Positions 48,406-61,000 of a stretch of DNA of 64,000 nucleotides are shown here, in pieces. The stretch lies in contig OZ010611.1 of the NCBI GenBank assembly GCA_963932145.1, positions 56,181,292 to 56,245,291 on the forward strand, written 5' to 3'. The translations under genes were made by a program, and so were the position numbers. The stretch comes from Acanthosepion lycidas. Taxonomy: Eukaryota > Mollusca > Cephalopoda > Sepiida > Sepiidae. Position 1 is the first letter of the stretch. Each line of letters begins with the position of its first letter. The notes below the pieces were generated by a model. It saw only the letters and a program-made list of their open reading frames with translations. It ran no database searches and had not been told where the DNA came from.

Positions 48406-51400
48406 TATGGGTGATCAGTGTCTTATTCTCTTCTGTTTGTGCCTTGTCTTTAGCTTTTTCTTCTATATTTAACTTTATGTAGAGGCTAGGCCCCTTTCTA
48501 AATCTTCGTTGAAATTATTTTTCATTCTAATTCATAGAAATGAAGTAGCGTGCAATGGTGCCGTCTCATACAACAGTGACTTAGGAGAAAAATTTTGTGG
48601 GCACAAAATGGGTGATCAGTGTCTTATTCTCTTCTCTTTGTGCCTTGTCTTTAGCTTTTTCTTCTATATTTAACTTTATGTAGAGGATAGGCCCCCCCTC
48701 TAAATCTTGGTTGAAATTATTTTTTTTTCTAATTAATAGAAATGGAGTAGCGTGCAATGGTGTCGTCTCATAAAACAGTGAGTAAGGAGAAAAAATTTGT
48801 TGGCACAAAATGGGTGATCAGTGGCTTATTCTCTGCTGTTTGTGCCTTGTCTTTAGCTTTTTCTTCTATATTTAACTTTATGTAGAGGCTAGGCCCCTTT
48901 CTAAATCTTGGTTGAAATTATTTTTCATTCTAATTCATAGAAATGGAGTAGCGTGCAATGGTGTCGTCTCATACAACAGTGAGTTAGGAGAAAAAATTTG
49001 TTGGCACAAAATGGATGATCAGTGTCTTATTCTTTTCCGTTTGTGCCTTGTTTTTAGCTTTTTCTTCTATATTTAACTTTATGTAGAGGCTAGGCCCTCC
49101 TCTAAATCTCGGTTGAAATTATTTTTCATTCTAATTCATAGAAATGGAGTAGCGTGCAATGGTGTCGTCTCATACATCTGTGAGTTAGGAGAAAAAATTT
49201 GTGTGCACAAAATGGGTGATCAGTGTCTTATTCTCTTCTGTTTGTACCTTGTGTTTACCTTTTTCTTCTATATTTAACTTTATGTAGAGGCTTGGCCCCT
49301 TTCTAAATCTTGGTTGAAATTATTTTTCATTCTAATTCATAGAAATGGAGTAGCGTGCAATGGTGTCGTCTCATACAACAGTGAGTTAGGAGAAAAAATT
49401 TGTGGGCACAAAATGGGTGATCAGTGTTTTATTCTCTTCTGTTTGTGCCTTGCCTTTAGGTTTTTCTTCTATATTTAACTTTATGTATAGGCTAGGCCCT
49501 CCTCTAAATCTTGGTTGAAATTATTTTTCATTCAAATTCATAGAAATGGAGTAGCATGCAATGGTGTCGTCTCATATAACTGTGAGTTAGGAGAAAAAAT
49601 TTGTTGGCACAAAATGGGTGATCAGTGTCTTATTCTCTTCTATTTGTGCCTTGTCTTTAGCTTTTTCTTCTATATTTAACTTTATGTAGAGGCTTGGCCC
49701 CTTTCTAAATCTTGGTTGAAATTATTTTTCATTCTAATTCATAGAAATGGAGTAGCGTGCAATGGTGTCGTCTCATACAACAGTGAGTTAGGAGAAAAAA
49801 TTTGTGGGCACAAAATGGGTGATCAGTGTCTTATTCTCTTCTATTTGTGCCTTGTCTTTAGCTTTTTCTTCTATATTTAACTTTATGTAGAGGCTTGGCC
49901 CCTTTCTAAATCTTGGTTGAAATTATTTTTCATTCTAATTCATAGAAATGGAGTAGCGTGCAATGGTGTCGTCTCATACAACAGTGAGTTAGGAGAAAAA
50001 ATTTGTGGGCACAAAATGGGTGATCAGTGTCTTATTCTCTTCTATTTGTGCCTTGTCTTTAGCTTTTTCTTCTATATTTAACTTTATGTAGAGGCTTGGC
50101 CCCTTTCTAAATCTTCGTTGAAATTATTTTTCATTATAATTCATAGAAATGGAGTAGTGTGCAATGGTGTCGTCTCATACAACAGTGAGTTAGGAGAAAA
50201 AATTTGTGGGCACAAAATGTGTGATCAGTGTCTTATTCTCTTCTGTATGTGCCTTGTCTTTAGCTTTTTCTTCTATATTTAACTTTATGTAGAGGCTAGG
50301 CCCTCCTCTAAATCTTGGTCGAAATTATTTTTCATTCTAATTAATAGAAATGGAGTAGCGTGCAATGGTGTTGTCTCATACAACAGTGAGTTAGGAGAAA
50401 AAATTTGTGGGCACAAAATGGGTGGTCAGTGTCTTATTCTCTTCTGTTTGTGCCCTATCTTTAGCTTTTTCTTCTATATTTAACATTATGTAGAGACTAG
50501 GCCCCCCTCTAAATCTTGGTTGAAATTATTTTTCATTCTAATTCATAGAAATGGAGTAGCGTGCAATTGTGTCGTCTCATACAACCGTGAGTTAGGAGAA
50601 AAAATTTGTTGGCACAAAATGGGTGATCAGTGTCTTATTCTCTTCTATTTGTGCCTTGTCTTTAGCTTTTTCTTCTATATTTAACTTTATGTAGAGGCTT
50701 GGCCCCTTTCTAAATCTTGGTTGAAATTATTTTTCATTCTAATTCATAGAAATGGAGTAGCGTGCAATGGTGTCGTCTCATACAACAGTGAGTTAGGAGA
50801 AAAAATTTGTGGGCACAAAATGGGTGATCAGTGTCTTATTCTCTTCTGTTTGTGCCTTGTCTTTAGCTTTTTCTTCTATATTTAACTTTATGTAGAGGCT
50901 AGGCCCTCCTCTAAATCTTGGTCGAAATTATTTTTCATTCTAATTAATAGAAATGGAGTAGCGTGCAATGGTGTAGTCTCATACAACAGTGAGTTAGGAG
51001 AAAAAATTTGTGGGCACAAAATGGGTGATCAGTGTCTTATTCTTTTCTGTTTGTACCTTGTCTTTACCTTTTTCTTCTATATTTAACATTATGTAGATGC
51101 TAGGCCCTTTCTAAATCTTGGTTGAAATTATTTTTCATTCTAATTCATAGAAATGGAGTAGCGTGCAATGGTGTCGTCTCATACAACAGTGAGTTAAGAG
51201 AAAAAATTTGTGGGCACAAAATGGGTGATCAGTGTCTTATTCTTTTCTGTTTGTACCTTGTCTTTACCTTTTTCTTCTATATTTAACTTTATGCAGAGGC
51301 TAGGCCCCTTTCTAAATCTTGGTTGAAATTATTTTTCATTCTAATTCATAGAAATGGTTTAGCGTGGAATGGTGTTGTCTCATACAACAGTGAGTTACGA

Positions 51401-52516
51401 GAAAAAATTTGTGGGCACAAAATGGGTGATCAGTGTCTTATTCTCTTCTGTTTGTGCCTTGTCTTTAGCTTTTTCTTCTATATTTAACTTTATGTAGAGG
51501 CTAGGCCCCATTCTAAATCTTGGTTGAAATTATTTTTCTTTCTAATTCATAGAAATGGACTAGCGTGCAATGGTGTCGTCTCATACAACAGTGAGTTAGG
51601 AGAAAAAATTTGTGGGCACAAAATGGGTGATCAGTGTCTTATTGTCTTCTGTTTGTGCCTTGTCTTTAGCTTTTTCTTCTATATGTAACTTTATGTATAG
51701 GCTAGGCCCCCCTCTAAATCTTGGTTGAAATTATTTTTCATTCTAATTCATAGAAATGGAGTAGCGTGCAATGGTGTCATCTCATACAACAGTGAGTTAG
51801 TAGAAAAATTTGTGGGCACAAAATGGGTGATCAGTGTCTTATTCTCTTCTGTTTGTGCCTTGTCTTTAGCTTTTTCTTTTATATTTAACTTTAAGTAGAG
51901 GCTAGGCCCCCCTCTAAATCTTGGTTGAAATTATTTTTCATTCTAATTAATAGAAATGGAGTAGCGTGCAATGGTGTCATCTCATACAACAGTGAGTTAG
52001 GAGAAAAAATTTGTGCGCACAAAATGGGTGATCAGTGTCTTATTCTCTTCTGTTTGTGCCTTGTCTTTAGCTTTTTCTTCTATATTTAACTTTATGTAGA
52101 GGCTAGGCCCCTTTCTAAATCTTGGTTGAAATTATTTTTCATTCTAATTCATAGAAATGGAGTAGCGTGCAATGGTGTTGTCTCATACAACAGTGAGTTA
52201 GGAGAAAAAATTTGTGGGCACAAAATGGGTGATCAGTGTCTTATTCTCTTCTGTTTGTGCCTTGTCTTTAGCTTTTTCTTCTATATTTAACTTTATGTAG
52301 AGGCTAGGCCCCTTTCTAAATCTTGGTTGAAATTATTTTTCATTCTAATTCATAGAAATGGAGTAGCGTGCAATGGTGTCGTCTCATACAACAGTGAGTT
52401 AGGAGAAAAAATTTCTGGGCACAAAATGGGTGATCAGTGACTTATTCTCTTCTGTTTGTGCCTTGTCTTTAGCTTTTTCTTCTATATTTAACATTATGTA
52501 GAGGCTAGGCACCCCT
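48371..52516 (+). repeat. Array zone 4: near-canonical monomers
   Basis: About 21 monomers, mostly ATTCATAG with GCGTGCAATGG and CCCCTTTCT or CCCTCCTCT. GGCTTGGCCCC occurs at 49289, 49691, 49892, 50093 and 50696. The last four of these follow TTCTATTTGTG, and three of them are in direct succession, a local single-monomer amplification. Two monomers about two units apart near 51.04 and 51.24 kb share TTCTTTTC, TGTACC and CTTTACC. No gene is seen. Confidence 0.84.
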
Positions 52517-54110
52517 CTAAATCTTGGTTGAAATTATTTTTCATTCTAATTCATAGAAATGGAGTAGCGTGCAATGGTGTCGTCTCATACAACCGTGAGT
52601 TAGGAGAAAAAATTTGTTGGCACAAAATGGGTGATCAGTGTCTTATTCTCTTCTGTTTGTGCCTTGTCTTTCGCTTTTTCTTCTATATTTAACTTTATGT
52701 AGAGGCTTGGCCCCTTTTTAAATCTTGGTTGAAATTATTTTTCATTCTAATTCATACAAATGCAGTAGCGTGGAATGGTGTCGTCTCATACAACAGTGAG
52801 TTAGGAGAAAAAATTTGTGGGCACAAAATGGGTGATCAGTGTCTTATTCTTTTCTGTTTGTGCCTTGTCTTTAGCTTTTTCTTCTATTTTTAACTTTATG
52901 TAGAGGCTAGGCCCCTTTCTAAATCTTGGTTGAAATTATTTTTCATTCTAATTCATAGAAATGGAGTAGCGTGCAATGGTGCCGTCTCATACAACAGTGA
53001 GTTAGGAGAAAAAATTTGTGGGCAAAAAATGGGTGATGAGTGTCTTATTCTCTTCTGTTTGTGCCTTGTCTTTAGCTTTTTCTTCTATATTTAACTTTAT
53101 GTAGAGGCTAGGCCCCTTTCTAAATCTTGGTTGAAATTATTTTTCATTCTAATTCATAGAAATGGAGTAGGGTGCAATGGTGTTGTCTCATACAACAGTG
53201 AGTTAGGTGAAAAAATTTGTGGGCACAAAATGGGTGATCAGTGTCTTATTCTCTTCTGTTTTTGCCTTGTCTTGAGCATTTTCTTCTATATTTAACTTTA
53301 TGTAGAGGCTAGGCCCCTTTCTAAATCTTGGTTGAAATTATTTTTCATTCTAATTCATAGAAATGGAGTAGCGTGCAATGGTGTCGTCTCATACAACCGT
53401 GAGTTAGGAGAAAAAATTTGTTGGCACAAAATGGGTGATCAGTGTCTTATTCTCTTCTGTTTGTGCCTTGTCTTTAGCTTTTTCTTCTATATTTAACTTT
53501 ATGTAGAGGCTTGGCCCCTTTTTAAATCTTGGTTGAAATTATTTTTCATTCTAATTCATACAAATGCAGTAGCGTGGAATGGTGTCGTCTCATACAACAG
53601 TGAGTTAGGAGAAAAAATTTGTGGGCACAAAATGGGTGATCAGTGTCTTATTCTTTTCTGTTTGTGCCTTGTCTTTAGCTTTTTCTTCTATTTTTAACTT
53701 TATGTAGAGGCTAGGCCCCTTTCTAAATCTTGGTTGAAATTATTTTTCATTCTAATTCATAGAAATGGAGTAGCGTGCAATGGTGCCGTCTCATACAACA
53801 GTGAGTTAGGAGAAAAAATTTGTGGGCAAAAAATGGGTGATGAGTGTCTTATTCTCTTCTGTTTGTGCCTTGTCTTTAGCTTTTTCTTCTATATTTAACT
53901 TTATGTAGAGGCTAGGCCCCTTTCTAAATCTTGGTTGAAATTATTTTTCATTCTAATTCATAGAAATGGAGTAGGGTGCAATGGTGTTGTCTCATACAAC
54001 AGTGAGTTAGGTGAAAAAATTTGTGGGCACAAAATGGGTGATCAGTGTCTTATTCTATTCTGTTTTTGCCTTGTCTTGAGCATTTTCTTCTATATTTAAC
54101 TTTATGTAGA
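52517..54110 (+). repeat. Four-monomer tandem duplication (804 bp x 2)
   Basis: Positions about 52517-53320 and 53321-54110 match at exactly 804 bp. Markers are ACAACCGTGAG (AACCGT at 52591 and 53395), TACAAATGCAG (52755 and 53559), CTATTTTTAAC (52884 and 53688), GGTGCCGTC, GGGTGATGAG, GAGTAGGGTG, GTTAGGTGAAA and CTTGAGCATTTTC. Only about two substitutions are visible, for example CTTTCGC versus CTTTAGC near 52670. Confidence 0.93.
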
Positions 54111-57100
54111 GGCAAGGCCCTCCTCTAAATCTTGGTCGAATTTATTTTTCATTCTAATTCATAGAAATGGAGTAGCGTGCAATGTTGTCGTCTCATACAA
54201 CTGTGAGGTAGAAGAAAAATTTGTGTGCACAAAATGGGTGATCAGTGTCTTATTCTCTTCTGTTTGAGCGTTGTCTTTAGCTTTTTCTTCTATATTTAAC
54301 TTTAAGTAGAGGCTAGGCCCCCCTCTAAATCTTGGCTGTAATTATTTTTCATTCTAATTAATAGAAATGGAGTAGCGTGCAATGGTGTCGTCTCATACAA
54401 CAGTGAGTTAGGAGAAAAAATATGTGCGCACAAAATGGGTGATCAGTGTCTTATTCTCTTCTGTTTGTGCCTTGTCTTAAGCTTTTTCTTCTATATTTAA
54501 CTTTATGTAGAGGCTAGGCCCCTTTCTAAATCTTGGTTGAAATTATTTTTCATTCTAATTCATAGAAATGGAGTAGTGTGCAATGGTGTCGTCTCATACA
54601 ACAGTGAGTTAGGAGAAAAAATTTGTGTGCACAAAATGGGTGATCAGTGTCTTATTCTCTTCTGTTTGTGCCTTGTCTTTAGCTTTTTCTTCTATATTTA
54701 ACTTTATGTAGAGGCTAGGCCCCCCTCTAAATCTTGGTTGAAATTATTTTTCATTCTAATTCATAGAAATGGAGTAGCGTGCAATGGTGTCGTCTCATAC
54801 AACAGTGAGTTAGTAGAAAAAATTTGTGGACAAAAAATGGGTGATCAGTGTCTTATTCTCTTCTGTTTGTGCCTTGTCTTTAGCTTTTTCTTCTATATTT
54901 AACTTTATGTAGAGGCTAGGCCCCTTTCTAAATCTTGGTTGAAATTATTTTTCATTCTAATTCATAGAAATGGAGTAGCGTGCAATGGTGTCATCTCATA
55001 CAACAGTGAATTAGGAGAAAAAATTTGGGGGCACAAAATGGGTGATCAGTGTCTTATTCTCTTCAGTTTGTGCCTTGTCTTTAGCTTTTTCTTCTATATT
55101 TAACTTTATGTAGAGGCTAGGCCCCCCGCTAAATCTTGGTTGAAATTATTTTTCATTCTAATTAATAGAAATGGAGTAGCGTGCAATGGTGTTGTCTAAT
55201 ACAACAGTGAGTTAGGAGAAAAAATTTGTGGGCACAAAATGTGTGATCAGTGTCTTATCCTCTTCTGTTTGTGCCTTGTCTTTAGCTTTTTCTTCTATAT
55301 TTAACTTTATGTAGAGGCTAGGCCCCTTTCTAAATCTTGGTTGAAATTATTTTTCATTCTAATTCATAGAAATGGAGTCGCGTGCAATGGTGTTGTCTCA
55401 TACAACAGTGAGTTAGGAGAAAAAATTTGTGGGCACAAAATGGGTGATCAGTGTCTTATTCTCTTCTCTTTGTGCCTTGTCTTTAGCTTTTTCTTCTATA
55501 TTTAATTTTATGTAGAGGCTAGGCCCCCCTCTAAATCTTGGTTGAAATTATTTTTCATTCTAATTAATAGAAATGGAGTAGCGTGCAATGGTGTTGTCTC
55601 ATACAACAGTGAGTTAGGAGAAAAAATTTGTGGGCACAAAATGGGTGATCAGTGTCTTATTCTCTTCTGTTTGTGCCTTGTCTTTAGCTTTTTCTTCTAT
55701 ATTTAACTTTATGTAGAGGCTAGGCCCCTTTCTAAATCTTGGTTGAAATTATTTTTCATTCTAATTAATAGAAATGGAGTAGCGTGCAATGCTGTTGTCT
55801 CATACAACAGTGAGTTAGGAGAAAAAATTTGTGGGCACAAAATGGGTGATCAGTGCCTTATTCTCTTCTGTTTGTGCCTTGTCTTTAGCTTTTTCTTCTA
55901 TATTTAACTTTATGTAGAGGCTAGGCCCCTTTCTAAATCTTGGTTGAAATTATTTTTCATTCTAATTCATAGAAATGGAGTAGCGTGCAATAGTGTCGTG
56001 TCATACAACAGTGAGTTAGGAGAAAAAATTTGTGGGCACAAAATGGGTGATCAGTGTCTTATTCTCTTCTGTTTGTGCCTTGTCTTTAGCTTTTTCTTCT
56101 ATATTTAACTTTATGTAGAGGCTAGGCCCCTTTCTAAATCTTGGTTGAAATTATTTTTCATTCTAATTCATAGAAATGGAGTAGCGTGCAATTGTGTTGT
56201 CTCATACAACAGTGAGTTAGGAGAAAAAATTTGTGGGCACAAAATGGGTGATCAGTGTCTTATTCTCTTCTGTTTGTGCCTTGTCTTTAGCTTTTTCTTC
56301 TATATTTAACTTTATGTAGAGGCTAGGCCACTTTCTAAATCTTGGTTGAAATTATTTTTCATTCTAATTCATAGAAATGGAGTAGCGTGCAATGGTATCG
56401 TCTCATACAACAGTGAGTTAGGAGAAAAAATTGGTGGGCACAAAACGGGTGATCAGTGTCTTATTCTCTTCTGTTTGTGCCTTGTCTTTAGCTTTTTCTT
56501 CTATATTTAACTTTATGTAGTGGCTAGGCCCCCCTCTAAATCTTGGTTGAAATTATTTTTCATTCTAATTCATAGAAATGGAGTAGGTAGCATGCAATGG
56601 TGACGTCTCATACAACAGTGAGTTAGTAGAAAAATTTGTGGGCACAAAATGGGTGATCAGTGTCTTATTCTCTTCTGTTTGTGACTTGTCTTTATCTTTT
56701 TCTTCTATATTTAACTTTAAGTAGAGGCTAGGCCCCTTTCTAAATCTTGGTTGAAATTATTTTTCATTCTAATTCATAGAAATGGAGTAGCTTGCAATGG
56801 TGTCATCTCATACAACAGTGATTTAGGAGAAAAAATTTGTGGGCACAAAATGGGTGATCAGTGACTTATTCTCTTCTGTTTGTGCCTTGTCTTTAGCTTT
56901 TTCTTCTATATTTAACTTTATGTAGAGGATAGGCCCCCCTCTAAATCTTGGTTGAAATTATTTTTCATTCTAATTCATAGAAATGGAGTAGCGTGCAATG
57001 GTGTCGTCTCATACAACAGTGAGTTAGGAGAAAAAATTTGTAGGCACAAAATGGCTGATCAGTGTCTTATTCTCCTCTGTTTGTGCCTTGTCTTTAGCAT

Positions 57101-58072
57101 TTTTTTCTATATTTAACTTTATGTAGAGGCTAGGCCCCCCTCTAAATCTTGGTTGTAATTATTTTTCATTCTAATTCATAGAAATGGAGTAGCGTGCAAT
57201 GGTGTCGTCTCATACAACAGTGAGTTAGGAGAAAAAATTTGTGGGCACAAAATGGCTGATCAGTGTCTTATTCTCCTCTGTTTGTGCCTTGTCTTTAGCT
57301 TTTTCTTCTATATTTAACTTTATGTAGAGGCTAGGCCTCCCTCTAAATCTTGGTTGAAATTATTTTTCATTCTAATTCATAGAAATGGAGTAGCGTGCAA
57401 TTGTGTCGTCTCATACAACAGTGAGTTAGGAGAAAAAATTTGTTGGCACAAAATGGGTGATCAGTGTCTTATTCTCTTCTATTTGTGCCTTGTCTTTAGA
57501 TTTTTCTTCTATATTTAACTTTATGTAGAGGCTAGGCCCCTTTCTAAATCTTTGTTTTAATTATTTTACATTCTAATTCATAGAAATGGAGTAGCGTGCA
57601 GTGGTGTCGTCTCATACAACAGTGAGTTAGGAGAAAAAATTTGTGGGCACAAAATGGGTGATCAGTGTCTTATACTCTTCTGTTTGTGCCTTGTCTTTAG
57701 CTTTTTCTTCTATATTTAACTTTATGTAGAGGCTAGGCCCCTTTCTAAATCTTGGTTGAAATTATTTTTCATTCTAATTCATAGAAATGGAGTAGCGTGC
57801 AATGGTGTCGTCTCATAAGACAGTGAGTTAGGAGAAAAAATTTGTGGGCACAAAATGGGTGATCAGTGTCTTATTCTCTTCTGTTTGTGCTTGTCTTTAG
57901 CTTTTTCTTCTATATTTAACTTTATGTAGAGGCTAGGCCCATTTCTAAATCTTGGTTGAAATTATTTTTCATTCTAATTAATAGAAATGGAGTAGCGTGC
58001 AATGGTGTCGACTCATACAACAGTGAGTTAGGAGAAAAAATTTGTGGGCACAAAATGGGTGATCAGTGTCTT
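53650..58072 (+). repeat. 22-monomer block, about 4.42 kb, copy 1
   Basis: This block is followed immediately by a second copy at offset 4423 bp. CTATTTTTAAC lies at 53688 and 58111, GGCAAGG at 54111 and 58534, and the GGCCACTTTC monomer at 56321 and 60744. Contents in order include GGCAAGG, GAAGAAAAATTTG, TGAGCGTTG, TTAAGTAG/TTGGCTGTAATT, AAAATATGTGCGC, GTGGACAAAAAATGG, GGAGTCGCG, TGCTGTTGTC, GTCGTGTC, GAGTAGGTAGCATG (a 4-bp GTAG duplication), GGCTGATC, TTTGTTTTAATT and ATAAGACAG. It contains one monomer (about 55110-55310, CCCCCCGCTAAATC with GTCTAATAC) that copy 2 lacks. Confidence 0.94.
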
Positions 58073-61000
58073 ATTCTTTTCTGTTTGTGCCTTGTCTTTA
58101 GCTTTTTCTTCTATTTTTAACTTTATGTAGAGGCTAGGCCCCTTTCTAAATCTTGGTTGAAATTATTTTTCATTCTAATTCATAGAAATGGAGTAGCGTG
58201 CAATGGTGCCGTCTCATACAACAGTGAGTTAGGAGAAAAAATTTGTGGGCAAAAAATGGGTGATGAGTGTCTTATTCTCTTCTGTTTGTGCCTTGTCTTT
58301 AGCTTTTTCTTCTATATTTAACTTTATGTAGAGGCTAGGCCCCTTTCTAAATCTTGGTTGAAATTATTTTTCATTCTAATTCATAGAAACGGAGTAGGGT
58401 GCAATGGTGTTGTCTCATACAACAGTGAGTTAGGTGAAAAAATTTGTGGGCACAAAATGGGTGATCAGTGTCTTATTCTATTCTGTTTTTGCCTTGTCTT
58501 GAGCATTTTCTTCTATATTTAACTTTATGTAGAGGCAAGGCCCTCCTCTAAATCTTGGTCGAATTTATTTTTCATTCTAATTCATAGAAATGGAGTAGCG
58601 TGCAATGTTGTCGTCTCATACAACTGTGAGGTAGAAGAAAAATTTGTGTGCACAAAATGGGTGATCAGTGTCTTATTCTCTTCTGTTTGAGCGTTGTCTT
58701 TAGCTTTTTCTTCTATATTTAACTTTAAGTAGAGGCTAGGCCCCCCTCTAAATCTTGGCTGTAATTATTTTTCATTCTAATTAATAGAAATGGAGTAGCG
58801 TGCAATGGTGTCGTCTCATACAACAGTGAGTTAGGAGAAAAAATATGTGCGCACAAAATGGGTGATCAGTGTCTTATTCTCTTCTGTTTGTGCCTTGTCT
58901 TAAGCTTTTTCTTCTATATTTAACTTTATGTAGAGGCTAGGCCCCTTTCTAAATCTTGGTTGAAATTATTTTTCATTCTAATTCATAGAAATGGAGTAGT
59001 GTGCAATGGTGTCGTCTCATACAACAGTGAGTTAGGAGAAAAAATTTGTGTGCACAAAATGGGTGATCAGTGTCTTATTCTCTTCTGTTTGTGCCTTGTC
59101 TTTAGCTTTTTCTTCTATATTTAACTTTATGTAGAGGCTAGGCCCCCCTCTAAATCTTGGTTGAAATTATTTTTCATTCTAATTCATAGAAATGGAGTAG
59201 CGTGCAATGGTGTCGTCTCATACAACAGTGAGTTAGTAGAAAAAATTTGTGGACAAAAAATGGGTGATCAGTGTCTTATTCTCTTCTGTTTGTGCCTTGT
59301 CTTTAGCTTTTTCTTCTATATTTAACTTTATGTAGAGGCTAGGCCCCTTTCTAAATCTTGGTTGAAATTATTTTTCATTCTAATTCATAGAAATGGAGTA
59401 GCGTGCAATGGTGTCATCTCATACAACAGTGAATTAGGAGAAAAAATTTGTGGGCACAAAATGGGTGATCAGTGTCTTATTCTCTTCAGTTTGTGCCTTG
59501 TCTTTAGCTTTTTCTTCTATATTTAACTTTATGTAGAGGCTAGGCCCCTTTCTAAATCTTGGTTGAAATTATTTTTCATTCTAATTCATAGAAATGGAGT
59601 CGCGTGCAATGGTGTTGTCTCATACAACAGTGAGTTAGGAGAAAAAATTTGTGGGCACAAAATGGGTGATCAGTGTCTTATTCTCTTCTCTTTGTGCCTT
59701 GTCTTTAGCTTTTTCTTCTATATTTAATTTTATGTAGAGGCTAGGCCCCCCTCTAAATCTTGGTTGAAATTATTTTTCATTCTAATTAATAGAAATGGAG
59801 TAGCGTGCAATGGTGTTGTCTCATACAACAGTGAGTTAGGAGAAAAAATTTGTGGGCACAAAATGGGTGATCAGTGTCTTATTCTCTTCTGTTTGTGCCT
59901 TGTCTTTAGCTTTTTCTTCTATATTTAACTTTATGTAGAGGCTAGGCCCCTTTCTAAATCTTGGTTGAAATTATTTTTCATTCTAATTAATAGAAATGGA
60001 GTAGCGTGCAATGCTGTTGTCTCATACAACAGTGAGTTAGGAGAAAAAATTTGTGGGCACAAAATGGGTGATCAGTGCCTTATTCTCTTCTGTTTGTGCC
60101 TTGTCTTTAGCTTTTTCTTCTATATTTAACTTTATGTAGAGGCTAGGCCCCTTTCTAAATCTTGGTTGAAATTATTTTTCATTCTAATTCATAGAAATGG
60201 AGTAGCGTGCAATAGTGTCGTGTCATACAACAGTGAGTTAGGAGAAAAAATTTGTGGGCACAAAATGGGTGATCAGTGTCTTATTCTCTTCTGTTTGTGC
60301 CTTGTCTTTAGCTTTTTCTTCTATATTTAACTTTATGTAGAGGCTAGGCCCCTTTCTAAATCTTGGTTGAAATTATTTTTCATTCTAATTCATAGAAATG
60401 GAGTAGCGTGCAATTGTGTTGTCTCATACAACAGTGAGTTAGGAGAAAAAATTTGTGGGCACAAAATGGGTGATCAGTGTCTTATTCTCTTCTGTTTGTG
60501 CCTTGTCTTTAGCTTTTTCTTCTATATTTAACTTTATGTAGAGGCTAGGCCCCCCTCTAAATCTTGGTTGAAATTATTTTTCATTCTAATTCATAGAAAT
60601 GGAGTAGCGTGCAATGGTGTCGTCTCATACAACAGTGAGTTAGTAGAAAAAATTTGTGGACAAAAAATGGGTGATCAGTGTCTTATTCTCTTCTGTTTGT
60701 GCCTTGTCTTTAGCTTTTTCTTCTATATTTAACTTTATGTAGAGGCTAGGCCACTTTCTAAATCTTGGTTGAAATTATTTTTCATTCTAATTCATAGAAA
60801 TGGAGTAGCGTGCAATGGTATCGTCTCATACAACAGTGAGTTAGGAGAAAAAATTGGTGGGCACAAAACGGGTGATCAGTGTCTTATTCTCTTCTGTTTG
60901 TGCCTTGTCTTTAGCTTTTTCTTCTATATTTAACTTTATGTAGTGGCTAGGCCCCCCTCTAAATCTTGGTTGAAATTATTTTTCATTCTAATTCATAGAA

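Noticed and set aside
48581-48808. 75-codon open frame on the minus strand
   Set aside because: It lies wholly within one and a bit monomers and is produced by chance substitutions. The same strand in other monomers is closed.
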